Below are positions 18,182 to 27,056 of a stretch of 35,346 nt of DNA, piece after piece; position 1 is the stretch's first letter; each line of letters opens with the position of its first letter. The notes beneath the pieces are model-generated. The model did no database searches and was not told the DNA's origin. It was given only the letters and a program-made list of their open reading frames with translations. The translations under genes and the position numbers were made by a program. This DNA is from Erythrobacter sp. (GTDB taxonomy: Bacteria > Pseudomonadota > Alphaproteobacteria > Sphingomonadales > Sphingomonadaceae): positions 58,856 to 94,201 of the forward strand of contig NZOF01000204.1 in NCBI GenBank assembly GCA_002695185.1, in the 5' to 3' direction.

Positions 18182-20410
18182 TTAATGCTGGAAGCGAACG
18201 GAGACCCCGATCACGCGTGGATCGTTTACGAAAGCGGTATTGTTATTGAAATCGATACCGCCCTTCACATTGTCCTCGTTGGTGATGTTTCGGGCGAAAA
18301 GCGCCACCTCCAGACTTCCGTCGAACTTGGCATAGCCAATCCGCAGCCCGCCTTCGATCTGGTCTTCCGCGTTGAATTCGGCACTTTCATAAAGAAAGAA
18401 GTTCGTCGCGCCTTGGTAAGTCCAATCGGTGTAGGCGAAAAGCTCACCCTGCGCAGAAATTGGAACGGCATAACGCGCTGTAAGATCTGCGATCCATTCC
18501 GGAGCATTGGGGAACGGGTTTCCGTCGACCAGCGCACGGCTTGTGCCGCCGATGTCCACCAGCGGATCAAGAACCGTACATTGCAGACAGGTGCCCACCG
18601 CCAGCTGATCGTCCTGAATTTCGGTCTTGTTCCAGCTTGCACCGCCCGTGATCAGGAAATCGGGCGTAACCTGAAACGCGGCATCCATCTCGAAGCCGTA
18701 GCCGCGGCCTTTATTGGCATTTACGAGCTGGACCAGATTGTCGGCTCCTCCGATTGCCGAAAACTGCGGATCGTCGATCGTGTAATAATAGCCTGCTAGG
18801 TTGAACCGGGCACGACGGTTGAGAAGCTCGGATTTGAGCCCGGCCTCATAGCTCATGATCTTTTCGCTTGTCGCGATGGAAGGCGGATTGAAGAAAGCAA
18901 CGTCGCGGCCCTGAATTGTCGGCGCACGGAAACCACTGGCCACGCGGGCATAGAGGCTTGCATCCCCCGTCAGTTCATAAAAGGCAGCAAGGTCCCAACT
19001 GATGCGCTCGTCCGATACGGACCGCGCTTGCGGATCGGCAGCGTCACGTACGAAGAAATCCTTGTCGTCCTCTGTATAGCGCAATCCGCCTGTAAGCTTG
19101 AGTTCGCGCGTTACTTCGCCTGTTACCTGGCCGAATACGGCCCAGCTTTCGTTGGTGTGGTTCACTGTCACTGGCGGAGGGAAATCGAACCCGACGGTTG
19201 TCACGTCGAAATCGCTATCGAAATAGAACCCGCCAATCTGCCATTCGAAAGGTCCGCCACTATTGGAGGCAAGACGAACTTCCTGGGTGAACTGGTCGAG
19301 CGACAACGAATCCTTTGTGTCCGACTGGAAAGGGATGACGCCGGGACCATCGACCGCGTTGCCGCCATCGATGTCACCGCGGCTCGAGCCTTCACTGTCC
19401 GCCCAGCTCGTGATGCTGGTCAGCGTCGCGAATTCAGCATCGTATTCGGCTTTGAGCGTCGCGATTTCCGCTTTGTATATCGCTTCATTGCCGCCGCCGG
19501 CGTCATAATAGACGGTATCGCGGTCATAGTTGTCGTTCAGATCGTTCGAACCGGGACCAAGGATGTTCGCCCGGAAAAGAGTCGACGTGCCATCGAGATC
19601 GCGGACCGAATAGCTGCCGAGGATAGACAGGCGATCGGTTGGCGTCAGCAATAACTGAGCGCGGCCCGCGATATCGCTATAAGCACCGTAAGCGTTTTTC
19701 TCGCTGGCAAACCCATTGTCGACCCAGTCATCGCGCTGCTGCCACAGGCCCGAGAGACGCACGGACGCAATTCCCGGGACCAGCGGAACGGTTACGCCGC
19801 CGTCTATCGATACCGTGTCGAAGCTGCCATAGCTGAGCGATCCAGTGACCGAGAACTCGTCCCCCGGCTTGATCGTGTCGATCTTGACGATACCGGCCGG
19901 AGTATTGCGTCCGAACAGCGTACCTTGCGGACCACGCAGGACTTCGATGCGCTCTACGTCGAAGATGGGGAAGCTCTTGAGCGACACGTTTTCGAGCACG
20001 ACGTCGTCCATGACAACCGAAACCGGTTGAGATGCCGCAAGGTCGAAATCCGTATTGCCGAGACCGCGTATATAAAAACGCGGAGCAGCGCGGCCATTGG
20101 AGCTTTCAACGAACAGCCCGGGTACCCGGCCGGCGAGAGCGGTAATATCCGCTCCGGCGTCGAAGATCGTCCTCGCTGCATCCCCAGAGATTGTGGCCGC
20201 AGAAACGGCGACGTCCTGCAGATTTTCTTCTCGGCGGTTGGCCGTGACGACGATGACATCAAGCATCGAATTGTCGGGCTGTTCGGCACCGGTGGCGTCG
20301 ATGTCAGAACTATCGACGCTTCGCTGTGTCTGAGCCATTGCTGGCTGTGCACAAGCGATTGCAAGCGTGCTCGCAGATAGGGAACGGAGAATAAAGGAGC
20401 GGTCAATCAT
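18182..20410 (-). CDS. TonB-dependent outer-membrane receptor
   Basis: A 742-residue TonB-dependent receptor for energised uptake through the outer membrane. Residues 1-26 form a signal peptide (ending AMA-Q). The TonB box DVIVVTANRR is at 51-60 and the plug runs to about residue 180 with RIEVLRGPQGTLFGRNTPAG at 154-173, the classic signature. A 22-strand barrel follows to the C-terminal VRFQH. The style fits the sphingomonad receptors usually annotated for iron-siderophore or plant-compound uptake; no ligand can be assigned. A CLQC pair in an extracellular-loop position could form a disulfide. The ATG at 20410 lies 292 bases from divergent purS, in a gap with an inverted repeat and three TTGACCC copies. 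Confidence 0.94.
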   Translation of the reverse strand: MIDRSFILRSLSASTLAIACAQPAMAQTQRSVDSSDIDATGAEQPDNSMLDVIVVTANRREENLQDVAVSAATISGDAARTIFDAGADITALAGRVPGLFVESSNGRAAPRFYIRGLGNTDFDLAASQPVSVVMDDVVLENVSLKSFPIFDVERIEVLRGPQGTLFGRNTPAGIVKIDTIKPGDEFSVTGSLSYGSFDTVSIDGGVTVPLVPGIASVRLSGLWQQRDDWVDNGFASEKNAYGAYSDIAGRAQLLLTPTDRLSILGSYSVRDLDGTSTLFRANILGPGSNDLNDNYDRDTVYYDAGGGNEAIYKAEIATLKAEYDAEFATLTSITSWADSEGSSRGDIDGGNAVDGPGVIPFQSDTKDSLSLDQFTQEVRLASNSGGPFEWQIGGFYFDSDFDVTTVGFDFPPPVTVNHTNESWAVFGQVTGEVTRELKLTGGLRYTEDDKDFFVRDAADPQARSVSDERISWDLAAFYELTGDASLYARVASGFRAPTIQGRDVAFFNPPSIATSEKIMSYEAGLKSELLNRRARFNLAGYYYTIDDPQFSAIGGADNLVQLVNANKGRGYGFEMDAAFQVTPDFLITGGASWNKTEIQDDQLAVGTCLQCTVLDPLVDIGGTSRALVDGNPFPNAPEWIADLTARYAVPISAQGELFAYTDWTYQGATNFFLYESAEFNAEDQIEGGLRIGYAKFDGSLEVALFARNITNEDNVKGGIDFNNNTAFVNDPRVIGVSVRFQH

Positions 20411-20555
20411 CGGAGAGATAATCCTTTTGACCCGGCACGCTAAAATTCGAGAGCGCGGGGCTGGTGGACGGAAATGTAAATTGACCCAGACGCCTGTAAT
20501 GAGAACGTCACAAAATTGCAGTTCCGAAAGCCCTCAAAGGCGCGGTTTTCCTCCT

Positions 20556-20575
20556 ATGTTGCAATGCAGCAACAT
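20556..20575. promoter_or_regulatory. Inverted repeat in the receptor/purS intergenic region
   Basis: ATGTTGC, six bases, then GCAACAT makes a perfect 7-bp-arm palindrome, 145 bases before the receptor ATG and 127 before purS. The same 292-base gap (20411-20702) carries TTGACCC three times in one orientation, at 20428, 20481 and 20580. The gap holds no gene. The palindrome looks like a dimeric repressor site, but the regulator and the target of the two divergent genes are unknown. Confidence 0.4.
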
Positions 20576-20702
20576 TGAGTTGACCCAAGTTGACGGCTTA
20601 TCGTCTCTTAATAGATGGATTTCTCGCCAAGCTTGCTCTCGGAGCCCGTTGACGGCATAGGCCCGCGCAATCTGCCAACACGGTAAAACCGAAAGGCCGC
20701 TA

Positions 20703-20936
20703 ATGAAGATTCGCGTTCTCGTAAGCCTCAAGCCCGGCGTGCTCGACCCCCAGGGACGTGCCGTGCACCATGCGCTCGAAGGTTTAGGCTTCAAGGGTGT
20801 CGACGATGTCCGCATCGGCCGCACAGTGGAACTAGATGTCGCTGACGATACTTCCGACCACGCACTGAACGAGATGTGCGAGAAGCTGCTCGCCAATACT
20901 GTTATCGAGAATTACAAAATCGAGAAGCTGGGCTGA
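20703..20936 (+). CDS. purS: FGAM synthetase subunit PurS
   Basis: A 77-residue protein that bridges PurL and PurQ in the three-subunit phosphoribosylformylglycinamidine synthase, enabling ammonia transfer. The sequence [21 protein letters not shown] and the [19 protein letters not shown] segments are typical. A GAAAGG lies seven bases before the ATG. Its stop TGA overlaps the purQ start (TGATG) by one base, so translation of the two subunits is coupled. purL is not in the window. Confidence 0.97.
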   Translation: MKIRVLVSLKPGVLDPQGRAVHHALEGLGFKGVDDVRIGRTVELDVADDTSDHALNEMCEKLLANTVIENYKIEKLG

Positions 20937-21613
20937 TGGCTTTTCGCTCGGCTGTCATCACCTTCCCCGGCTCGAACTGCGACCGCGATATGGCCGTGGC
21001 GCTGGAACGGGTTTCGGGCGCTGCTCCGGTCCGCGTTTGGCATGGTGATGCCGAATTGCCCGATGGACTGGATTTCATAGCGCTTCCCGGTGGCTTCTCC
21101 TACGGCGACTATCTGCGATCCGGCGCAATGGCGGCGAACAGCCCGATCATGCGCGAAGTGGTCCGTGCCGCCGATCGTGGCGTACCAGTTCTGGGTGTTT
21201 GCAACGGGTTCCAAGTCCTGACTGAGGCGCGCCTGCTGCCGGGCGCACTGATGCGTAACGCGAGCCAGCATTTTATTTGCCGAACGGTGTCGTTGAAGGT
21301 GGAAAATTCTCAATCGCTGTTCACTCAAGGATACGAGGCCGGGCAGGAAATCCGGATACCGGTCGCGCATCACGACGGAAATTACTTCGCCGACGACGCC
21401 ACTTTGGACGAATTGGAATCCGAAGGCCGTGTCGCATTCCGCTATGTCGAGAACTGCAACGGATCGCAGCGGGATATTGCAGGCGTTCTCAACAAGGCCG
21501 GCAATGTGCTTGGCATGATGCCCCATCCGGAACGCGCAGTGGATGCCGCGCATGGTGGAACAGATGGTGCCGCACTATTTGAAGGTGCAATGAACGCGCT
21601 GGCCAGCGCCTAA
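20936..21613 (+). CDS. purQ: FGAM synthetase glutaminase subunit PurQ
   Basis: A 225-residue class I glutamine amidotransferase that supplies ammonia to PurL in the fourth step of purine synthesis. The start ([17 protein letters not shown]) is canonical. The nucleophile cysteine is in [13 protein letters not shown], and the histidine-glutamate pair is in MPHPERAVD near the C-terminus. A frame open upstream extends into purS, but the ATG at 20936 fits the family. The gene ends 18 bases before the convergent GGDEF-EAL stop, with only a small ATCGCC/GGCGAT hairpin (21625-21640) between. Confidence 0.97.
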   Translation: MAFRSAVITFPGSNCDRDMAVALERVSGAAPVRVWHGDAELPDGLDFIALPGGFSYGDYLRSGAMAANSPIMREVVRAADRGVPVLGVCNGFQVLTEARLLPGALMRNASQHFICRTVSLKVENSQSLFTQGYEAGQEIRIPVAHHDGNYFADDATLDELESEGRVAFRYVENCNGSQRDIAGVLNKAGNVLGMMPHPERAVDAAHGGTDGAALFEGAMNALASA

Positions 21614-21631
21614 ACGCTGTTACAATCGCCG

Positions 21632-23995
21632 CTAGGCGATCTTGCGACCATCCGAAACGCGGCGATCGAAAATGCGGCGGACATCTTCAGACGGCATCGG
21701 CCGGCCGAAATGATACCCCTGGATTTTGGTGCAACCCAGCTGGCGGATCATTTCTGCCTCTTCCTCGTTTTCGACGCCTTCTGCCGTGGTCGACATGCCG
21801 AGACTGTCAGCCATGGCGACGACCGCGCGGATGATCGCGAGACTTTCCGGACTATTCTGAGCCGCTCCCTGCACGAAACTGCGATCGACCTTGATGGTGG
21901 TGAACCGCAATTTCCGAAGATAGCCGAGGGACGAATACCCTGTCCCGAAGTCATCCAATGCTACCGAACAGCCTAAAGCCATGCACTGCTCAAGGGCCTT
22001 CCGCGCGACATTGGCGTCACGCATGAAAATACTCTCAGTCACCTCTATTTCAAGACGCCGCGGATCCAATCCGCTGTGTGAAAGCGCACGCACCACAGTG
22101 CCGGCAAAGTCTGGCTCTACCAACTGTTCCGGCGAGACATTTATGTTGACCTTGACGTGTTCTGGCCAGTTCTGCGCAGCTTCGCGGCAAGCTTCGCGCA
22201 TCACCCAAGTTCCGATCGGGACGATCAGGCGCGTATCTTCCGCCAGGGGAATGAATTTGGCTGGGCTTACGAAGCCGTGCTCTGCGCTGTCCCAGCGAAT
22301 GAGAGCTTCGAAGCTCACAACCTGTTCCGACTGTGCGTCCACTACAGGCTGGTAATGCAATACGAATTCGTTTCTCTCCAATGCGCTGCGCAGCGAGAAT
22401 TCGAGCACTCGCCGTTCCTCCGCATCGAAATGCAAGGAAGGTTCGAACTCGAAATGAACCCCGCCACCTTCGTCCTTGGCACGATAGAGCGCGAGATCCG
22501 CATTTCGGAGCAACTCCTCGACTTTCTGACCATCACGGGGGCCGATGCATGACCCTACGCTGGCTCCGACATAAAGGACCTGATTGTCGAGATAATAGGG
22601 CATCGACAGCGTGGCGATTATTTCTCTGGCTAGGGCATCAATACGATGGCGATCGCTCGCGTCGCGAATCACTACCGCGAATTCGTCACCGCCAAGCCTT
22701 CCGCACAATTCACCTTCGCGCATCAGCGGCAGCAGCCGTGCCGCAACCTGTCCCAGCATTCGGTCGCCGACAAGGTGTCCCAGCGAGTCGTTAATGGCCT
22801 TGAAGCGATCGAGATCGATCATAAGGAGCGCGCAGCGCGAGCGCCACCTTTCGGAGTAAGCTAGTGCCTGCGATAGAGATTCATTGACCTGCGTGCGGTT
22901 GGGCAACTGGGTCAGGGTGTCGTAGCGAGCGAGATATTCGATCTTTTCGCTACTTTCACGCTGCACGGTGACGTCAGAACCTACGCCACGGAACCCCAGC
23001 CATTGCCCGTCTTCGTCGAACATGGGTGTGCCCGACATTTCCCACCAACGCAGTTTCTCGCCGGCCGTTACTTTCACGATCAGATTGGAGAAACTTTCTT
23101 TCTTTTTGAGCTTATCAGCCAATTCATGCAGACTTCCGTGAAACTCGCCCGACTTCCAACCATCGCCGGAGATGAGTTGTAGGAGCGACTTACCCTCGAT
23201 TTCGGAAATTTCGCCGCCAATCGCATAGGCGAGCCGCGGGCTTACGGATCGCAAGCGACGGTTTGTATCGATCTGCCACAACCAATCGGCCTGACCATCC
23301 TCGAATTCCCGCAGAAGCATCGAGACGGTTTCGCTCTTCTCGTGCATTTCCAGCTCGGTCGTGTGCATGTCCCAAGCTGCTCGCGCGCACTCGATTACGC
23401 CGAGACAGCCGAAGGCTGCCGTGGCCACAATTATCGCTGCAATCCCTAAGTAACCGTTGGCTATGGCGGTGATCAGCATTCCAGTACAAGCACTTAGGGT
23501 AAAGGCAATGATCGTGAGAGGCGCGCAAAAGCGACTGACCGAACCTACCATCACGACGAACGCGAGAAAGGCCCACAACTGCGCGACTATTCCTTGCGCA
23601 CCTGTGAAAACGAAAACGCCGAGCCCCCCGGACCAGATCGCTCCCTTGGCGGCCCCCATCAGGGCGTGGCGCCGCAATTCGGCGCTGGTGAGCGTGCGCT
23701 CATCAGCATCCTTCAATTTGCGATCGAGCACGAAGCCCATTGCAAGAACACTGCCCAAGAGGCCAGCCCATGCCCATAACAACGGATGAGGGACGCGCGA
23801 CCAGCACAGCCATAACACCGCACACATCGCGATTCCGTGTATGAGAACGCGTGTATAGGCTCGCTGGGCAACGAGTTGATATCGCTTTCCATGGAAACGG
23901 CCAAAGTCGCCGCGATCTGGATCTTCCAATCCGATCACCTGCCGAATGCTCATGGCCGAGCTATCTATCGATGGCATGTTTTTCGCTTCGCTCAC
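21632..23995 (-). CDS. Membrane PAS-GGDEF-EAL cyclic-di-GMP protein
   Basis: A 787-residue signalling protein that could make or break cyclic-di-GMP. Residues about 50-205 form six or so transmembrane helices, followed by a PAS domain (about 222-350). The GGDEF diguanylate-cyclase domain has an intact GGDEF motif at 435-439. An EAL phosphodiesterase domain has FEALIRW at 562-568 and DDFGTGYSSLGYL. Both active sites look complete. The product-inhibition I-site RxxD is REGE here, five residues before GGDEF, so feedback inhibition may be weak. The longest frame starts at a GTG (23995); ATG codons at 23977 and 23953 are alternatives and no strong ribosome site decides. It is the last gene before purQ, divergent from nothing, with glmS 98 bases upstream. 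Confidence 0.93.
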   Translation of the reverse strand: MSEAKNMPSIDSSAMSIRQVIGLEDPDRGDFGRFHGKRYQLVAQRAYTRVLIHGIAMCAVLWLCWSRVPHPLLWAWAGLLGSVLAMGFVLDRKLKDADERTLTSAELRRHALMGAAKGAIWSGGLGVFVFTGAQGIVAQLWAFLAFVVMVGSVSRFCAPLTIIAFTLSACTGMLITAIANGYLGIAAIIVATAAFGCLGVIECARAAWDMHTTELEMHEKSETVSMLLREFEDGQADWLWQIDTNRRLRSVSPRLAYAIGGEISEIEGKSLLQLISGDGWKSGEFHGSLHELADKLKKKESFSNLIVKVTAGEKLRWWEMSGTPMFDEDGQWLGFRGVGSDVTVQRESSEKIEYLARYDTLTQLPNRTQVNESLSQALAYSERWRSRCALLMIDLDRFKAINDSLGHLVGDRMLGQVAARLLPLMREGELCGRLGGDEFAVVIRDASDRHRIDALAREIIATLSMPYYLDNQVLYVGASVGSCIGPRDGQKVEELLRNADLALYRAKDEGGGVHFEFEPSLHFDAEERRVLEFSLRSALERNEFVLHYQPVVDAQSEQVVSFEALIRWDSAEHGFVSPAKFIPLAEDTRLIVPIGTWVMREACREAAQNWPEHVKVNINVSPEQLVEPDFAGTVVRALSHSGLDPRRLEIEVTESIFMRDANVARKALEQCMALGCSVALDDFGTGYSSLGYLRKLRFTTIKVDRSFVQGAAQNSPESLAIIRAVVAMADSLGMSTTAEGVENEEEAEMIRQLGCTKIQGYHFGRPMPSEDVRRIFDRRVSDGRKIA

Positions 23996-24093
23996 GCGGT
24001 TGCAATTAAGCTTAAAAGGTTATTTCCCGGTAAAATTCCGCGGGTGCCAGCATTTCTACGTTAGGTCGATTAACCAAGAACGCTAGGATCAAT

Positions 24094-25917
24094 CTATTCG
24101 ACGGTCACCGATTTGGCCAGATTTCTAGGCTGATCGACATCGGTACCCTTAACGCAGGCAACGTGATAGGCCAGAAGCTGCACAGGGATCGCGTAAACCA
24201 GCGGAGCGATCAGCGGGTGTACCTCGGGCATTTCGATGGTCGCGATGCAACCTTCACCCGCCTCATCTAGACCTCTGGCATCCGAGATCAGCACGACTTG
24301 ACCCCCACGAGCGCGCACCTCTTCCATGTTGGAAATGCTCTTTTCAAAAAGCGGGCCTGAGGGAGCCAGGACGATGACCGGCACGGCGTTATCGATAAGT
24401 GCTATCGGGCCATGTTTCATTTCGCCGCTGGCATAGCCTTCGGCGTGAATATAACTGATTTCCTTGAGCTTAAGCGCACCTTCGAGTGCCAATGGGAAGT
24501 CGGGACCGCGCCCCAGATAAAGAACATCGCGGGCAGGAGCGATGAGATGGGCCATGCTGGCGATATCGTCATCGTGGTCCAAGGCTTTATTAAGGCACGC
24601 AGGCGCCTCGAGAAGGTGGGCAACAACCTGCTGTTCTTCTTCTCGGCTCATCAGCCCTTTCTTAACCGCCATGTGAGCTGCCAAAGCTGCCAGAACGGCA
24701 AGTTGGCAGGTGAACGCCTTGGTGGAAGCAACGCCAATTTCCGGTCCGGCATGGGTCGGCAAAAGCAAATCGGCTTCCCGTGCCATAGTGCTCGTGGGCA
24801 CGTTCACCACGGCGCCGATCGTCTGGCCGTTTTCCTTGCAATGGCGGAGTGCGGCCAAGGTATCGGCCGTCTCCCCGCTCTGAGAAATGAACAGCGCGAG
24901 ACCGCCGTCTTCCAAGACCGGTTCACGATAGCGGAATTCTGATGCGACATCGATATCGACCGGTACGCGAGCGAATTGCTCGAACCAGTACTTGGCGACC
25001 ATGCCTGCATAATAGGACGTGCCACACGCCACGATCGTGATGCGCCGAATAGACGAAATGTCGAAATCGAACTGCGGAAGCGCTACTGAATTATCGGCCT
25101 GACGCAAATAGGAAGAGAGCGTTTGAGCCACGACCGTGGGCTGCTCGAATATCTCCTTCTGCATAAAGTGACGATAATTGCCCTTTTCGACGGCTGCAGC
25201 GGAAGCGCCGGATGTTCTGATTTCGCGTTCGACGACGCTCCCGTTTTCGTCACGGATGGTCACGCCCCCACGCTGGACAACGACCCAATCCCCTTCTTCC
25301 AGATAAGAAATCTGTTGCGTCAGCGGAGCGAGAGCCAGAGCATCCGAACCCAGATACATTTCGTCCGAGCCGTAACCTACGACCAATGGTGAACCGCGGC
25401 GCGCACCGATGATAATGTCCGGATGAGACCGAAAAACGATTGCGAGTGCGAAAGCGCCCCGCAAACGCGGCAGAACCTGTGCGACGGCGTCTTCTGGTGT
25501 CGCGCCATTTTCGACCCCAATCGAAACAAGGTGCGCGACTACTTCGCTATCTGTGTCGCTTTCGAGCGTGCGGCCCTTGTCGCGCAGTTCCGCCCGCAGC
25601 TCCTTGTAATTTTCGATGATCCCATTGTGAACAAGCGCTACGTGATCGGTCGCGTGCGGGTGGGCGTTATTAGCCGTCGGCGCGCCGTGGGTCGCCCAAC
25701 GCGTATGGGCAATACCAATGTCACCGGGCGCAGGGTTTTTGACGAGTTCTTCAACGAGATTGTTGAGTTTCCCTTCGGCCCGGCGGCGGATCAGTTCTCC
25801 GTCATCGATCGTACAAATACCGGCACTATCGTAGCCGCGGTATTCCATCCGCCGCAGCCCGTCGACAAGCCGATCGACTACGGCGTTCTTGCCCACGATT
25901 CCGATAATTCCGCACAT
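24094..25917 (-). CDS. glmS: Glucosamine-6-phosphate synthase
   Basis: GlmS makes glucosamine-6-phosphate from fructose-6-phosphate and glutamine, the entry to peptidoglycan and LPS amino sugars. The 607-residue protein begins CGIIGIVG, with Cys2 as the amidotransferase nucleophile. It continues YRGYDSAGI and HTRWATHGAPT, then HNGIIENY, and has two SIS sugar-isomerase domains (ACGTSYYAGM, FISQSGETADT, GRGPDFPLALEGALKLKEISYIHAEGY). It ends in the diagnostic NLAKSVTVE with the Schiff-base lysine (602). The ATG at 25917 has AAGGG nine bases ahead. No riboswitch or glmS ribozyme is visible in the 54-base leader. The EamA gene lies upstream on the same strand. Confidence 0.98.
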   Translation of the reverse strand: MCGIIGIVGKNAVVDRLVDGLRRMEYRGYDSAGICTIDDGELIRRRAEGKLNNLVEELVKNPAPGDIGIAHTRWATHGAPTANNAHPHATDHVALVHNGIIENYKELRAELRDKGRTLESDTDSEVVAHLVSIGVENGATPEDAVAQVLPRLRGAFALAIVFRSHPDIIIGARRGSPLVVGYGSDEMYLGSDALALAPLTQQISYLEEGDWVVVQRGGVTIRDENGSVVEREIRTSGASAAAVEKGNYRHFMQKEIFEQPTVVAQTLSSYLRQADNSVALPQFDFDISSIRRITIVACGTSYYAGMVAKYWFEQFARVPVDIDVASEFRYREPVLEDGGLALFISQSGETADTLAALRHCKENGQTIGAVVNVPTSTMAREADLLLPTHAGPEIGVASTKAFTCQLAVLAALAAHMAVKKGLMSREEEQQVVAHLLEAPACLNKALDHDDDIASMAHLIAPARDVLYLGRGPDFPLALEGALKLKEISYIHAEGYASGEMKHGPIALIDNAVPVIVLAPSGPLFEKSISNMEEVRARGGQVVLISDARGLDEAGEGCIATIEMPEVHPLIAPLVYAIPVQLLAYHVACVKGTDVDQPRNLAKSVTVE

Positions 25918-25971
25918 ATTTAGAGACCCTTCAGATTAGCAAAATCCGCTATAACGCCTGTGGCTTATCGA

Positions 25972-26874
25972 TCAATCGGCGCGCGCCATGATCCGCTTCT
26001 GCGGGGTGGTCCACCACAATATCAATCCGGCCCCGATGATGATCGCTGCGCCGGCCAACGTTACTATGTCCGGCACATCACCGAACCACCACCAGCCCAA
26101 TACCGTGGCAACCAGCATTTGGATATACGTAGTGGGAGCAATGGTCGCGGCCCCTGCCCGCTGAGTACCGATGTACACCAGCCAGTGTGCACTGCTCGCG
26201 GTGCAGGCCACGAACGCGCAACGCGCCAGAACCGTCCAGTCCGGTACACCGAGCCGCAAACTGTCAATTCCCGAGATGTGCCCCACAAAGGCTGCTATCA
26301 ACAATATGGGCATCGCGACCACTTGCACGTAAGCCTGCATCGAAAGGGCGCTACCCTGGCCCGCGCTTGCCCGATTGGCGATGATCATCAGGGCAAAGAA
26401 GGTGGCAGAAAGCAGCGGCAAAAGAGTAACAATTCCCAATGCTGCAAGGTTGGGGCGTAATATCAGCGCGACTCCCACCAGCGCGATTAGAGAAGCTCCC
26501 CACACCGCTGGCCGCACTTTTTCTCCAAGCAACGGTGCACTTAGTAGGGCGACGATCACAGGGGAAACAAAGGCCAGAGCCATTGCAGTGGCCAGAGGAA
26601 GAACGAATATAGCCGAGAAAAAGCAGAGTGTTGCCGCGGCCAGACATAAGCCGCGCGCAGCTTGCAACCGAGGATTGCGTGGCCGGAATCCTTTTCTTCC
26701 CTCTTTCACTCCCAATAATGCGGACAGCCCGGCTGCACCCAAAGCGAAACGCATGGCCGCCACCCCGAGTGGTGAGAATTCACCAGCCATTGTTTTTATG
26801 ACAGCATCGCCGACGCTCAACAGAGCGAAGCCACATAAAGCAATGATAATGCCGCTTCGTTCGGAAGGCTGCAT
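25972..26874 (-). CDS. EamA-family (DMT) transporter
   Basis: A 300-residue drug/metabolite-superfamily exporter with ten predicted helices arranged as two EamA repeats of about 140 residues. Each half contains the family pattern, for example LLSVGDAVIKTMAGEFSPL in the first and a ...APTTYIQMLVATVLGWWWFGDVP segment in the second. Members export amino acids, metabolites or toxins; the substrate here is unknown. It starts at ATG 26874 with no clear ribosome site and ends 54 bases before glmS, so the two could be cotranscribed. It is divergent from cpaF across a 182-base gap. Confidence 0.9.
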   Translation of the reverse strand: MQPSERSGIIIALCGFALLSVGDAVIKTMAGEFSPLGVAAMRFALGAAGLSALLGVKEGRKGFRPRNPRLQAARGLCLAAATLCFFSAIFVLPLATAMALAFVSPVIVALLSAPLLGEKVRPAVWGASLIALVGVALILRPNLAALGIVTLLPLLSATFFALMIIANRASAGQGSALSMQAYVQVVAMPILLIAAFVGHISGIDSLRLGVPDWTVLARCAFVACTASSAHWLVYIGTQRAGAATIAPTTYIQMLVATVLGWWWFGDVPDIVTLAGAAIIIGAGLILWWTTPQKRIMARAD

Positions 26875-27056
26875 GAGATCGGGTTCTTTTATGAAGAAGG
26901 GAAGGTTCGCCGCATCGCGGCAAATGCCTTTCCGATCAAGTCCGAGATTAGGGAAAAATCAAGGTTTCCGAATTATTCACCAAAGTTGCAAACGCACCAT
27001 TGCCCTTGAGAACATAGGGCGCGGCGCATGGAAATATCAACGCTGAGGATTAAGCG

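Noticed and set aside
21625..21640. Terminator between purQ and the GGDEF-EAL gene
   Set aside because: ATCGCC/GGCGAT is a clean six-base-pair stem over the GGDEF-EAL stop codon, but neither strand has a T run.
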